Origin: Anticarsia gemmatalis
Taxonomy: Eukaryota > Arthropoda > Insecta > Lepidoptera > Erebidae
Length of the DNA stretch: 64,000 nucleotides
NCBI RefSeq assembly: GCF_050436995.1
Contig: NC_134771.1
Location: 5,869,501 to 5,933,500 of the forward strand
Reading direction: 5' to 3'
Shown here: positions 21,601 to 32,579 of the stretch, one piece after another
Layout of the letters: every line of letters starts with the position of its first letter
Position numbering within the stretch: the stretch's first letter is position 1
The notes under the pieces: generated by a model
Seen by the model: the letters and a program-made list of their open reading frames with translations, nothing else
Databases searched by the model: none
What the model was told of the DNA's origin: nothing
Program-made: the position numbers and the translations under genes

Positions 21601-22082
21601 CAAAAAATAAATACATACAAATAAACGTTTTTTTGTCGGTTTAAAAGTAAGCTATCTATCTTAGATCGACACTAACATTTTACCTGAGTTAAGAATCGAA
21701 CCCGCTATTCTATTAAATAAACTAGCAGATATTCATCCAAGCTGAAACTTAACAATACGACGTCAAATTGAAATGTCGTGAGCAGAGGGCGATATGTTTT
21801 GGCTACCTGCCAAACAAACGTACTAAGGTTCTACTGCCTCTTTGGACTCAGCTGTAATGTATACGTCGATCACGAGGTTTTGAGTTCAATTCCCAAAAGA
21901 ACAAAGTATCTAATAAAAAATAAATTGGGAAAATATTTTGGAAACTCTAGAAAAATGTGTATCGTTTCCTGGATTATCTATTACTCTGTAAATGTAATTT
22001 CATTCAATACGGTTGAGCCTTTGACTCGTGAAATCGTTATAGACAGGGTTATAATATTAGTATGTAACATAGATTAAGACAT
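21601..22082. other. intergenic sequence with a tRNA-like scrap
   Basis: At 21845-21895 GACTCAGCTGTAATGT and GTTTTGAGTTCAATTCCC resemble a decayed tRNA-derived SINE head. The 99-codon frame at 21778-22077 crosses it and is unsupported. Confidence 0.4.
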
Positions 22083-22215
22083 AGGCGTTCCATATAAACT
22101 TCCCTTGCTTCATTCACATACATACATGTTGTCATACAGGACCGTCGGTTACGAGTACTACGCACCTGACCTTTTTGCAAGACATCACCGATATGATCTT
22201 ATGTATGTCTTTCTA
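22083..22215 (-). mobile_element. RTE-like LINE 3' end fragment
   Basis: AAACTTCCCTTGCTTCATTC, GGACCGTCGGTTACGAGTAC and AAGACATCACCGATATGATC, the same blocks as 19370-19500. Confidence 0.6.
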
Positions 22216-22234
22216 GCAAATAAGAGTTTTTTCA

Positions 22235-22325
22235 ATATCAACTGGAAAATCAAAAGAATGACCGCGCCAGGTTTTGCTTAACCAACTGATCGTTTACCCA
22301 CCGGTCAGCGCAACTGCCTATTAGC
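22235..22325 (+). mobile_element. fragment of GACCG...CCGGTCAGCGC dispersed repeat
   Basis: AATGACCGCGCCAGGTTTTG and CCCACCGGTCAGCGCAACT match the 3' part of the element at 61802-62060 and, reversed, the segment at 62296-62395. Confidence 0.5.
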
Positions 22326-23217
22326 GACATTTATAAAAATCATTACAATAATTTTACAATCCCCTAACTTAAGGGTCGGTTTTAAAACACAGCATTTTGC
22401 ATACGCAGACGTTCAAAAAAGTTAAAAAAAATATCCAAAATGAGTAATCGTGTAGGTGTTTGCAAATGGGCATATTTGCAGGTCGTTTAGCTAAACTGAT
22501 TTAACAGACAGACAGACAGACAAATTACTTGAACTCTTCATTATGAAGTACAGGGGGAGGGAAGAGTGGTTCCCGACCGATGAGGGTATTAGTAGCTTTT
22601 TAGAGGCAGCTTATGCCCGTGGCTGCGTCCGTGTGAAAAGATTTTGTAGGATAATAAATGTTTTGTGTGTTTATGCAGGTAGTAAACTATCTGTAAACGA
22701 CATTTCTTGAAAATCTGTTTAGTAGTTTTTGTGTGAACGAGTTTTAAACATACATACATCCAATCTCTCCTTTGCTTAAATAATATTACGTGAAGATAAT
22801 AGATCTTAGCCCTTGGCTTTACTTGTGTTGTTATTTGGGTTAAAAACAGTAAGCAATGCCCTTCCGCAGAATATGAAGTATTAGTCTATCAACATGTACT
22901 TTAAAATTGTCACTAAGAACGCAAAAAGGAATTCGAGCAATTGTAGTTGGAAAATGAATACATTACATTGAAGAGTGGCTTAAATTATAATAACATGAAA
23001 TCTTTTTGTGTCTTAAAACTTCGATTTTCCATTACCTATTAAAAGGCATTTCAAAAATATCCAAAAATTTATAACTAAATCAATCCACTCCCGCCGCCGC
23101 GTATACAGTAAAGTATTCGCAAAAATGTTCATTACCGTATACAGTTAACAAAACAATAACAGTTGCAGCTGCAGCCGGTACGGTCAGACAAATAATAGCT
23201 TTTGTTACACTAATGTA
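22326..23217. other. AT-rich sequence with Helitron-like fragment
   Basis: An ACAG microsatellite is at 22504-22522. At 22600-22790 a decayed Helitron-like body is visible (GTGGCTGCGTCCGTGTGAAA, then TCTGTTTAGTAGTTTTTGTG and ATACATACATCC). No gene supported. Confidence 0.45.
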
Positions 23218-23370
23218 TTAGGTCGGGAAAAAGTCTTTTCGCATTATAGTATGTATGAACTTGTAATGAAATCTTCTCTCTACACAGAAAAGCTCGATAT
23301 TTAGGTACTCACGAGCTCACTGAAAGAAACCTAATGAACCGTGTACTCATTTGTGATTCTTGAAGCCAAA
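23218..23370 (+). mobile_element. truncated mariner-derived MITE
   Basis: Starts after TA with TTAGGTCGGGAAAAAGTC and is nearly identical to 11409-11560. It stops at 23370 without the right inverted repeat. The transposase remnant is more decayed than in the 11.4-kb copy: a TAG replaces TGG and one base is lost before CACGAGCTC. Confidence 0.8.
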
Positions 23371-23440
23371 ATGTATTACGCGTTTAGAAATATTTTGAGT
23401 GTACACAAATATAAAAACAAATGTATCTCGTGGCTTAGTT

Positions 23441-23760
23441 AACAACAGCAGATCGATCTCTGAGGATAAGCTAAGCTTGATGAGGTTGTTCTGTGGATGG
23501 GTGACCATCTTATACATATCGAGTTATACCGCGTTTCGGAAGGCACGTTAAAAGATCTTTGGCAGTCGTTAACAGTAGTCAGAAGCTTGAAAGTCTGACA
23601 ACCAGTCTTACTGAAGGGTATCTTGTTATAACCCAGGTAACTGAGTTGTGGAGAACCGATAGACAGTCGCTACATGTAAAACACTGGTATTCAGCTGCAT
23701 CCGATGAAACTGGAAGCCTCCCCCAACGTAGTTTGGAAGAAAGGCTAGACTGATAGCTAT
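23441..23760 (+). mobile_element. 5S rRNA-headed SINE (SINE3-like), nearly complete
   Basis: GATCTCTGAGGATAAGCTAA (box A region) and GTGGATGGGTGACCATC (box C, 23493-23509) reproduce the 5S rRNA internal promoter. The element then continues TTTCGGAAGGCACG, AGAAGCTTGAAAGTCTGACA, TAACCCAGGTAACTGAGTTG and GTTTGGAAGAAAGGCTAGAC, the same architecture as 21253-21600 in the other orientation. The overlapping frames of 64 and 69 codons are shadows. Confidence 0.85.
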
Positions 23761-24175
23761 ATACTGCCAGTTCGGAAGGTAGAGCCAATGAGAATAGATA
23801 AAAAGTTGGTTATATCGTAATAATAATTATTTCATATGATTTTTATTCCACCAGTGCTTCTAATGTGAGGAATGTATGAGTTTTTACCTCATATCTGATA
23901 TGGTCAAGTCAGAATCAATATTTTAACGAATTGGTTCCGTCTAAATTATTATAGTTTTTCTCGAGACTTGTAAAAATAATTATTTTGTTTGTACATAAGT
24001 TTTGAAAAAGCCACTGTTTTAAACTAACTTAGTAATATTTATAAACCTTTATAAGCTAGCTTTAGCCAGCGACTATGTCCGATTGATAGTATAACTCGCG
24101 ACACAAAATATACTATATTTCTTTTCTTTTTTTTTGTGAAATTGGTGTGCCGAGTAATAAGTTGTTAACTATCTA
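23761..24175. other. AT-rich sequence, nothing recognised
   Basis: No supported feature apart from a short CTAT run at 24173-24187. Confidence 0.45.
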
Positions 24176-24440
24176 TCTATCTATCGTATGGTTAGTGGTT
24201 AACCTAGTGTCAAAGTTGTTCAAGCCGCTCGAAAAGCCTTTGACATGGCTTATCAACTGTTATCTTAATTGAAAACAACCGGGACCGACTTTTTACGTGC
24301 CCTCCGAAGCACGGAGAGACTCAGTTCAAATACCTTTATGCTGTCACCCTCACCTATAAAATGACCACGCCAACAGGTCCTTAACCACAGATCATTTACC
24401 GACCGGTGTTGGCTTGTTATATCCAGTAAAAATTTAACTC
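24176..24440 (+). mobile_element. dispersed lepidopteran repeat (TGTCAAAGTTGTTCAAGCC family)
   Basis: Contains CGTATGGTTAGTGGTTAACC, GTGTCAAAGTTGTTCAAGCC, GGCTTATCAACTGTTATCTT, CAACCGGGACCGAC and CCTCCGAAGCACGGAG. A second long copy is at 61802-62060, with scraps at 6820, 7580, 44634, 59878 and 61192. It has no tRNA-like boxes; I cannot name its class. Confidence 0.65.
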
Positions 24441-25154
24441 CGGGACCCCATTTTGTAACAGTACCGGCTAAGTTTTTTAATATTCCACCTGTTTGCTCAG
24501 GAATGTTGAAAAATTGCTCACGTTACGAGTATGTACGTTTGTGAGCAGTTATCTACAAAACTGCTGAGCCTTAATGAGTGCATAGTTTTGAGAGGAACAT
24601 TCTGATTTCTCTGTTTTTGTTGCGATATGATTGTTTGAGAATTTTTCAGTTGTTTTTGCTTTTTTGAAAAGGCTGTTTGTATTTAATGAGTTTTATAAAG
24701 GATTTGAAAATGTTGTTGGAATGTTTTCATGGGATTCTGAAAAGATGATGATTCATTAAAAGAAGAATAGAGACCAGTTTTACGGCTTATAGATAAGTCT
24801 TGGAAAACTTGTTAGATAGATAATGTGTGAAGTTAGCACTTACCCATTGAGTGCCAACTTCACATTTCTTACAATGAAAAAAAAATGGTTTGTGAAAATA
24901 CTTGAGAGCTCTTAGCTCTACTCTAAAGCCGACGGATTTTTCACAAAGTAAATAAGGCAATTCTTGTGATTAATTGTAATATAGATATTATTTAATGCAT
25001 TAAGTGTAACAGTATGTAATTTATTGTTATAATAAAATTGCAGGACATTATAGAACATGTTAGATAATTCATGCCGCAATAATTTTCTGACGTAATATGT
25101 ACGTTTGTTTTTTTTTTTCTTCAAGGTTAAGACTATTACGTACATGATACATAC
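24441..25154. other. AT-rich sequence with one strong hairpin
   Basis: Apart from the hairpin at 24826-24864, nothing is recognised. The 75-codon minus-strand frame is a low-complexity chance frame. Confidence 0.4.
24826..24864. repeat. 15-bp inverted repeat with 9-nt loop
   Basis: TGTGAAGTTAGCACT (24826-24840) pairs with AGTGCCAACTTCACA (24850-24864) with one mismatch, around TACCCATTG. No element termini nearby explain it. Confidence 0.8.
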
Positions 25155-25275
25155 ATAAAATCACGCCTTTTTTGCATAGGGGTAGGCAGAGAACAGACAC
25201 CGCCACTTAATACGTACGTGTAACCTAACATCTTGTTAAGCAAAATCACCGGTTCCGAGTAGCACTTGACCTTTA
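25155..25275 (-). mobile_element. RTE-like LINE 3' end fragment
   Basis: ATCACGCCTTTTTTGCATAG, GGGGTAGGCAGAGA and TCACCGGTTCCGAGTAGCAC, complementary to the 3520-3695 family. Confidence 0.55.
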
Positions 25276-25324
25276 ATTATTAATATTTAATATTAATCTA
25301 AATTATTATATCATTTATTTTTAG

Positions 25325-26040
25325 GAATTCATCAATATCAACATTATAATAGTCAACAAAATAGATCGGTTTATTTATGTACTAAATAGAATAAGACAGA
25401 CAGTTAATCAAGAGGCCGCAATATCTGCCTACCATGCCTATGTATCCTCTATCCTCAGATACGGAATAATAATTTGGGGTAACTCCGTAGATATAGATAG
25501 AGCTTTTAAAGTCCAAAAAAAATGCATACGAGCTATATGTAATTTAAACTATTTAGATACTTGTAAACCGCACTTTATAAATCTGAAAATACTTCCACTG
25601 CCTTCTCTTTATATATATGAAATATGTATATTTGTAAAAAAACATAATTATTTATTCGAAAGTTTAGAAGATAAATATAATAGTAGATCTAGATATAAGG
25701 ATAGATTATGCTTACCACAAATAAGACTAGAATTATATAGAAGAAACGTTTATTGTATGTGTATACGAATATTTAATAAGTTACCACAGAGTCTAATAGA
25801 GTTACCGTTTATAATGTTCAAAAAACGTCTATTTAAACTGTTATTATCTAAGTGTTATTATAGTATTAAGAACTTTTTAGAGGATAAGATAGAAATATTA
25901 TAAACAAGTACTTTGTTATAAAATTTGTTAATATTTGCACGCCACATGTGGCAGAATATGCGCTCTTTCACCTGTATTATCATCTTTAAACACCATGTTT
26001 GAGCAAATAAATTATTTGATTTGATTTGATTTGATTTGAT
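25325..26040 (+). mobile_element. 5'-truncated Jockey/CR1-group LINE, RT C-terminal region still open
   Basis: An uninterrupted frame without its own ATG runs 25325-25903 (stop TAA at 25901). Residues from 25352 read like the C-terminal part of a Jockey/CR1-type reverse-transcriptase protein: YHAYVSSILRYGIIIWGNS, then QKKCIRAIC, CKPHFINLKILPLPSLYIYE, FVKKH and FNKLP. After the stop comes a short 3' UTR and a (TTTGA)n-type tail ending at 26040. The copy lacks the endonuclease and the catalytic RT core, so it cannot move itself, but the open frame suggests recent insertion. Confidence 0.85.
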
Positions 26041-28200
26041 CAAAACTAGTTCTTAATTCCATGTAACTGACGCATAAAGGTGTCTTAGAATATATTGAAA
26101 ATCATTAATATATAGCGTATTTGTGAAGAAAGATGATATAGAAATATTTTCAGTACATTAACGACTTCAATTATAGAGTTTTAAAAGCTTTTTCAGTTTT
26201 TTACTTATCCAAATTGGAGTCAGGCTTAGCGCCATCTAGCGTCGAGTAGCAGCAACGTGAAAAATATTACATTACTATAATCAAGGAAATACTTACAGTT
26301 ATCACTTAAGATAAACATAAAAATGTATATATTGAACAAACATCGGAGTCGATTACTTTTTCTTGAAGAAAACATGAATATAATGAAATATGTTGCACAC
26401 TACTGTCATCTGTAAATGAATAGCGCAAACCACAGTAGTAATAAAATATTCAACGCGGGCAGAAAGTTACAATGTTACAAAAATGAATCGTTACAACTGA
26501 ATTTATACCTTATTTTGAACCATTTAAGGTTTATAATTGTCTTTAAGATAATATTGAGGAATAACATCGCTAAAATATTTAAGAAAGTAGACTACTGAAA
26601 TAGGTGTATCGTTTCCCTTTTGATATTAAGAAATGTTTGCCAACCCTTAATTATTTCTCCTACCCACGTTCAAAACGAATAATTTACAACTAAATGTAAC
26701 CAAAAAATAACAAAAAACATAACTCAAAAAATATCAAAAATTACGAAAACCAAAATCAAAAATGTCATTGCAATGACGAACGGAAAAATCAATTTTTTTC
26801 TCGGGAATTTACATCTGTCAACCGCTATGCAACCGAGGGAGATGGCAAATGTAACTGTATAGGGGGAGAAAGAGATGGCTATATTCGTCGATATGACATC
26901 CTGTGTGTGGGACAATAGGAAAATTCGTCTAAGACACGGATAGGCACAGAGAGACACTGTGTTCGTCTCCGTTCTGAGTTTCCGAGACAGCGCCCTCTGT
27001 GTGTCGTAGTTGGAAAACGTAGTGTATTGTGCATGTGTGCTATGTACATACAATATTGGGTGCAAATGTGTGCAATTTTAGGGGTGTGTGTGTAAATGGA
27101 GGGTTGAAACGGACGCAGCGAGGGTAGGGTTAACATAGAAATAGTTTGAGATAAATATTTTTAGTTTTTGTTTTATTTTTATTACTAATGTTAAATTCGA
27201 TACAAATTCTTCGAAACCGAGCTCTTTTTTTATAAGTTAATTGATAAGATCCTTTAAGAGCATTAAAAAGACAGCGTCTAAGATAAAGAGCGAATTTAGG
27301 ATGACTGTCTTTCTTAGTTTTGTGAATAAATTCGTACTTTTTCCGGATTATACTTTTGTCCTAAACTTTTTGAATAATTTTGACACTGGTCCAAAGGAAA
27401 GATTTAGGTACTTTATAGAATTGTGCAGTGTGCATTGTGAATTGAGACCTAAGTATGAACGACATGTAAGATATAATAACCTAGTAAAAACTATAAGTAA
27501 ACAGTATATTTTTCAGAACACAGCTAAAAGTTGTTCACTTAGTTTAACCTTCTTATGAAACACATGAAAGATGGCACCCAACATGGGACTTGTAAAACTG
27601 TATTTAATAATTAAACGTATCGAACTTTGCCTACATTAGGAATACATGGACTTAGGATAAGAGCGATGATTACAAATATCAAAGACTGCAAGCAGGTATA
27701 AAACATTAATTAAATTTATTAATTTTATACATTCTAAGTTAATTGTGACCTTGTAAAAATCTTGTAAAAAGGTTTTAGCTTTACAATTAAAATACAAGAA
27801 CAGTGAAGTTATGAGAGTAATGGTTTTATGTCTTTCGTGGCATTAATAAAGCCTTAATATAGTTTCAGACTACAGCCAATATTCATTAGTTAAACACGTA
27901 ATATCTTGGCGCCCACCGAGGGACCAAAACAAAAACTTTCTTATAAACAAAATAACTGACCTAATTCTTCAAAATTAACACTTTAATCAAATCAAATTAA
28001 GCAAAACAATATTTAACCCAAAAAATATACGAAAAAAGCGAAACTTCCTTCACAAATCACACACTAATCTCAAAAACGGCTCGAGCTAATTTAATAAAAC
28101 TTTTCATTTACTGACAACCCAAATTAAAAAGACAGAGCCAGAATTCTCGCACTAATTAAACAGAAAAAGACCCAGAAAGGATTACGTTTAATTAATTTAT
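26041..28200. other. repeat-poor sequence, no convincing gene
   Basis: 26220-26260 has GCGCCATCTAGCGTCGAGTA, a scrap shared with 43340. The segment 26760-27130 is GC-richer and covered by overlapping minus-strand frames of 113 and 85 codons, without motifs. A 105-codon plus-strand frame at 27241-27558 starts ATGATAAGATCC-like (MIRSFKSIKK) and shows no domain I know. No splice or promoter context supports these. Confidence 0.4.
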
Positions 28201-28288
28201 TGACAAATTATATTTTTAATATCTGGTATGTTTTTTTGCGGACGGTAGAACTAATCTCCGCCACCCTCGCGTAATAGGCCATCTCCTT

Positions 28289-28386
28289 GTTGCCATGGCG
28301 ACGGGCAAGATGGCTGCCGTCCTCCCCTCCCCCGTGCCCTCTCCGTGAGTATAAAAACGCACCCTCGGCCTCTCAGAGTCAGAGCG
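28289..28386 (+). promoter_or_regulatory. TATA/initiator core promoter with RFX- and YY1-like sites
   Basis: TATAAAAA (28350-28357) lies 31 bases before the A of an initiator, TCAGAG (28379-28384, +1 at 28381), which is the canonical spacing. Just upstream are GTTGCCATGGCGAC (28289-28302, one base from a palindromic RFX X-box) and CAAGATGGCTGCC (28306-28318, YY1/Pho-like). The whole block is GC-rich in an AT-rich, repeat-poor neighbourhood. A transcription start here is inferred from motifs only. Confidence 0.6.
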
Positions 28387-28604
28387 CCAGTAACCACTGT
28401 AGAAGGCGCACGTAACGTGTGTTTTCGCTCTCCTTTTATTTCGACAAAATATCATTTTCTACCCCTATTTCCCTGTTTCACACTTCCTGTTTCCGTTTTT
28501 TTTACTTTAATAAATTTCAAAAATTTTATTTCTTGATTTTTAGTTTCATTTTTTATTTCTATTTTATTTTTTGGTCTTGTGGAAGCTGCGTTGCTGTACC
28601 CAAG
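28381..28604 (+). other. putative noncoding first exon (5' leader)
   Basis: From the predicted start at 28381 the sequence runs 224 nt without a single ATG and ends at a full-consensus splice donor, CAAG|GTAAGT (donor at 28605-28610). Pyrimidine-rich tracts fill the middle. No acceptor within a plausible short intron fits: TTTTGCAG at 28629-28636 is only about 30 nt downstream. The next exon is therefore far away, perhaps the microexon at 46389 or outside the window. The gene cannot be named; a spliced noncoding RNA is also possible. Confidence 0.5.
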
Positions 28605-31600
28605 GTAAGTCTCTTCTTTACTAATTCTTTTGCAGATTTTCCCGGCATTTTTCACTGTATTTTGACGTATAAATGCGGTGTTAAAATTATTTCACACGTG
28701 CAATGATTATCGATTTTGGTGCAGATGTGAGGGGTAAAAATAGCATCTACCTCTCAGCGGTCTCTTGCGAAACTACACTTTATTTTGTACGGTTTAGAGT
28801 CTATTTTATCTCGGTGGTTGGCGTCGCTTGCTGCCTTTTAGGCTTGTTGTAGCAGAATTAATATAGTCTTACGATTTGCAGGCTTATCCGTCGTAGGGTA
28901 TTCAAGTTTTCTCGCGCCAAATATTAGTTAAGACTTCGGTCTTCTTCTCCTTCTATTTTTATCTGTAGATTATTAAAAATATCTTGAAGAACGGCAAATT
29001 TGCTGGTTGTTTCATGGCCTACTTTGTTAGAACAGGTTTCATCTCGAATTGAGAGCAATTTGCCCTGAATTAAGGTCACAACCTACAGCGGGCAATTGAA
29101 GTTATACCACGGCTTTTGTAATACTCTCGAACGTTTCCTCGCTATTTCGAAGCAAGCAATAGATTCTATATATCAAGAATTATTGCAATATTCTTGTCCC
29201 AAGTATTTTACAGATACCTTCACAGGTGTATCTCTGGGTCTCAAGATCCCATCAGGTCATATAGTTTTTGTTCCTATCTTCCATTTTTTGTCTTCAAGGT
29301 TTAAACAGCCATATCTTTGTACATAAAAAGCCTCTTTCATATTTTACGACTGTTTTCAGAGACTAGAGTTATTCTTACCTGTGGTAGAATTACGGTTGGT
29401 GGTCGCTAACTGTCGGTAAGGTCACCTATCTTTAGTAGGGTTAAGGGTTAGTTTATTGGTATTTAAGCTGTTAAGCTGAGCGTCTCCGTGCTTTTAAGAT
29501 CTGGTTATCTGTAATTAAGATAGGATTTTCTGCTTTAAAGCAGGTTGAATAATTTTGTGCCACCGTGGTTTGTGGTAGAATACCACATGGAAGAAAGATT
29601 GAAGGTAAAAAAGTACCTGTAACTTTCTACAGTGAAAAGATGAAGGTTTTAGTCTTGATTACTAAAAAGCAGGTTTTTGTTAATGAGAAGGAGCGATTTG
29701 TCAATCTTCATAATTTGAGAGTAGGTTTTCCAACCGCTTGGTAAAGTTGAAAGCCTTTTCCCTCTTTTTTTGGGAAGTTGGTTACTAGGATGGTACACTT
29801 ATGAGTTGAGGAGGTTTTTCAGCAGATACTCTTTTAAAAATTTGATATTTGTTGCAATCTGGTTAAAATAGATGATTGCTCAAGTACAATACTTTAAGTA
29901 TGTGGGGTTGAGTCTTATGAAGTTGGGTGGTTTTCTGAACTTCTTTTAAAAATGATTTAAATGAGTTTTAAGTAGATTTTTTCGCAATTATTTCTGTCAC
30001 CATTAAAGCAAGTGACAATTATTTCTAATACTAATATGGTAAGGAATTAGACATGCAAAATCTGTAAAATATCTTAGGCATAGGAAGTGAGATCTTAATA
30101 TCAAAGTCAGAGATAGTTGTAGTAATTGCAGTATAACCTGTTTAACCGACTTAATAAGAGGAGGTTCTCAATTCGACCGTTTTTTAAAGATATTGTCTAC
30201 TTCAGCAAGATTTTCTCCATAAGCTACATTTTTAAAATTATTTAATGAAATTTTGTTGAGATATATTAAAATTGGAAAGGAAACCTGAACTTTAGTGATT
30301 TGGGGACATGAAATAGGTTTTTTGAATACTTAAATACCCATACTATTTTAGGAGCAATGAGAGGTTTGGAAAATCTTTGAGGTATTTTCAGTAATAGGAG
30401 ACTGATTCAGGATAGATAGTTTTTAGTCTGATTTCATAAGGTTTGCTTAAAGATTTATAATTGTGTTATAAGTTTTTAGTATTCTGGTTTGATTTGAGCT
30501 GAAAAAAATTGTCTTACGTTTCTTACTGGTTCTTTCTTGCATTTGGTTTTACAACGAATTGTTTTGAACTAATTACACTTTAATTAAAAATGTCGTGTTT
30601 AACATCTATAATTACTTCAAAATAATAAGAAAGAATCTTTATACAATAACTTAGAAGGTCAAATCGAAAAATAAACTCACCTCTTTGATTAATTTAAAGA
30701 ATACGAAAATTATCTCAAATAATTACTGAAACTTCGATTGAAATTATATTTGAACGATTTATTTCTTATTTACTTGTTAAAATACAAATAAATTGACAAG
30801 TATACTTGAATCAAGAACTGTTGAGACAAATGTAAGTAAATTTTAAAGCATTAAGGAAAACATGGCTGAGAAATATGTTAACAAGAACATATAATTTTAT
30901 TATCTTTATAAATTTTTAACACTATGCTTTTCCCGTGGCTTCACTTACATGTTTATAGTTAGACACTTTAGACAGTCTTTTATTCCTTTAATAAGACAAA
31001 CTATTAATAAATATGACAGTGTCTTATATTCTTCTCATGGCATATAAGTTATGGAGTTGCAAAATTTTAACTAAATCGGTACAGTAGCTATATTGTAAAG
31101 ACAAGAGGCAGGGATTACGATCGCAAATATAATATTATTATAGATTTTATTATAGTAAAGACAATATTAAGTAATTTATAGCTATTGGAATTGTGTAGGA
31201 GTTTCTATAAAAAATAAGAATTAGGTTTTAATCTATCACAATGACCACTTGCGGTCCAGAGGCTTTGTACCTTTTTCAATAATCTAACTGTAATTTAATA
31301 CAAATAAGTAGATCCAGAAAAAAGTCCTAAATGCAATAGGCCGCAATAATTAAAATATGAAGCGAATAAGAATTTGTACATCGCAATGTTGTAACACTTG
31401 ATTTACATTCTGAGTATTGAGTTATAACCTTTATTTAACTCAGACTGAGAGCATTTTCTGACAAAGTACATTTCATCTTGCTGTGAGAGTAATTTCTTAT
31501 AAAATCAAAGTAATCAAATTATCTATTAAGTTTACTAAAATACGCCCGATAGCTACTTTCTGATAAGTATTAGATAACTTAACAAAACGAATTTCAACAC

Positions 31601-31695
31601 ATTTTCTTATACATTTCCTTTCAAGATAACTAAAGTTATAATCATTAGTAAAACTCGCGGTTAATGCTCAACTCATAAAAACTTAAATTCGTATT
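28605..31695. other. repeat-poor stretch, probably first intron
   Basis: About 3.1 kb with no recognisable transposon, unusual for this window. A weak exon-like segment lies at 29361-29416 (acceptor GTTTTCAG, donor TCG|GTAAGG). Reading frames are short and unsupported. Intronic status depends on the exon call at 28381-28604. Confidence 0.35.
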
Positions 31696-31840
31696 AATAA
31701 AATAAATAAATTTAACCCATTACTGTCCCACTGCTGGGCAAGGGTCTCCTCCCGTAATGAGGGAGGGGCCAGACCTTGAGTCCACCACGCTGGCCAAGTG
31801 CGGGTTGGGGACTTTGCATGCCCTCAATAAATGTATTAAA
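31696..31840 (-). mobile_element. tRNA-derived SINE 3' half
   Basis: TTACTGTCCCACTGCTGGGC, GGTCTCCTCCCGTAATGAGG and CCACCACGCTGGCCAAGTG are complementary to the 3' half of the 12010-12342 family. Confidence 0.75.
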
Positions 31841-32044
31841 CAAATTCGTATTAATAGGTATAAATAAATTTCCATTATTCGGATATCTCGCAATTCACTT
31901 TAAACCATTTAATCACTAAAGTGTTTCTCAAAATAAAATACAAGCCCTAACTTACAACGCTAAAAGCCTAGGTATTTTAGGTCTAGATATAAATAGACTA
32001 AAATTCAGGTCATCTTATAAAAATAGATATTTTATTATATTGTA
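31841..32044. other. AT-rich spacer
   Basis: Nothing recognised. Confidence 0.4.
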
Positions 32045-32205
32045 CTAGCTGACCCGCGCTGACCGCTCGCGTACTTTTCATCCCCTATTTCTATCTTAAG
32101 GGTTGAATTCTGAAAAAAACTAGTAGACTATATTTGACATGGGGTCTTAAGTTATCTCTAAACTAAATTTCATGGTGATCGTTTAAGTAGTTTAGTCGTA
32201 AAAGC
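32045..32205 (-). mobile_element. Helitron-like fragment, CTAG end intact
   Basis: A|CTAGCTGACCCGCGCTGACC at 32044-32064 is the CTAG end seen from the complementary side. The body is decayed (AAATTTCATGGTGATCG) and the TC end is missing. Confidence 0.6.
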
Positions 32206-32213
32206 TTTAAAGA

Positions 32214-32335
32214 TTTAATCGAGAATCAAACCTGAAACCGCGCGATTGATACACACACTTTCTTAAATGCTTTTGTTAATGCTATACAAATTAGATCATA
32301 TAAACCTTTGGTGACACACCAATGACTTTTTCAAG
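32214..32335 (-). mobile_element. tRNA-derived SINE head, decayed
   Basis: GAGAATCAAACCTGAAACC (B box on the minus strand) and GGTGACACACCAATGACTT connect it to the 12010-12342 SINE. Confidence 0.45.
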
Positions 32336-32388
32336 ATATCTATGTATAAGAAATAATAATATAACGAAAAATCCGGTATCTAGTTTAT

Positions 32389-32579
32389 TCTACTCATAAT
32401 ATAATAAATGTGAAAGTTTGTTTCGATATACGTATATTTCTTGCTCTTTCACGCTAAAACTACTAAACGGATTTTGATCAAATTTGGTACTCAGGTAGTT
32501 TATAACCTATATTATCATATAGGTTACTTCTTACATTGAAAAATCTTTTAAGATAGACAAAATCACGGGTAGAAACTAG
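32389..32579 (+). mobile_element. Helitron-like element, diverged
   Basis: Begins TCTACTCATAATATAATAAA and ends CACGGGTAGAAACTAG followed by T. The CTCTTTCACGCTAAAACTAC and TTTTGATCAAATTTGGTAC blocks match the Helitron at 63304-63529. Length 191 bp. Confidence 0.65.

Noticed and set aside
26724..27136. Overlapping minus-strand frames of 113 and 85 codons as genes
   Set aside because: They overlap in different frames, show no motif and no initiation or splice context. The patch is merely GC-richer.
27241..27558. 105-codon plus-strand frame (MIRSFKSIKK...) as a gene
   Set aside because: No domain, promoter, splice context or codon pattern; in AT-rich DNA of this length a few frames of about 100 codons are expected by chance.
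28629..28636. Acceptor TTTTGCAG as the partner of the 28604 donor
   Set aside because: It would make an intron of only about 30 nt, shorter than insect spliceosomes normally remove.
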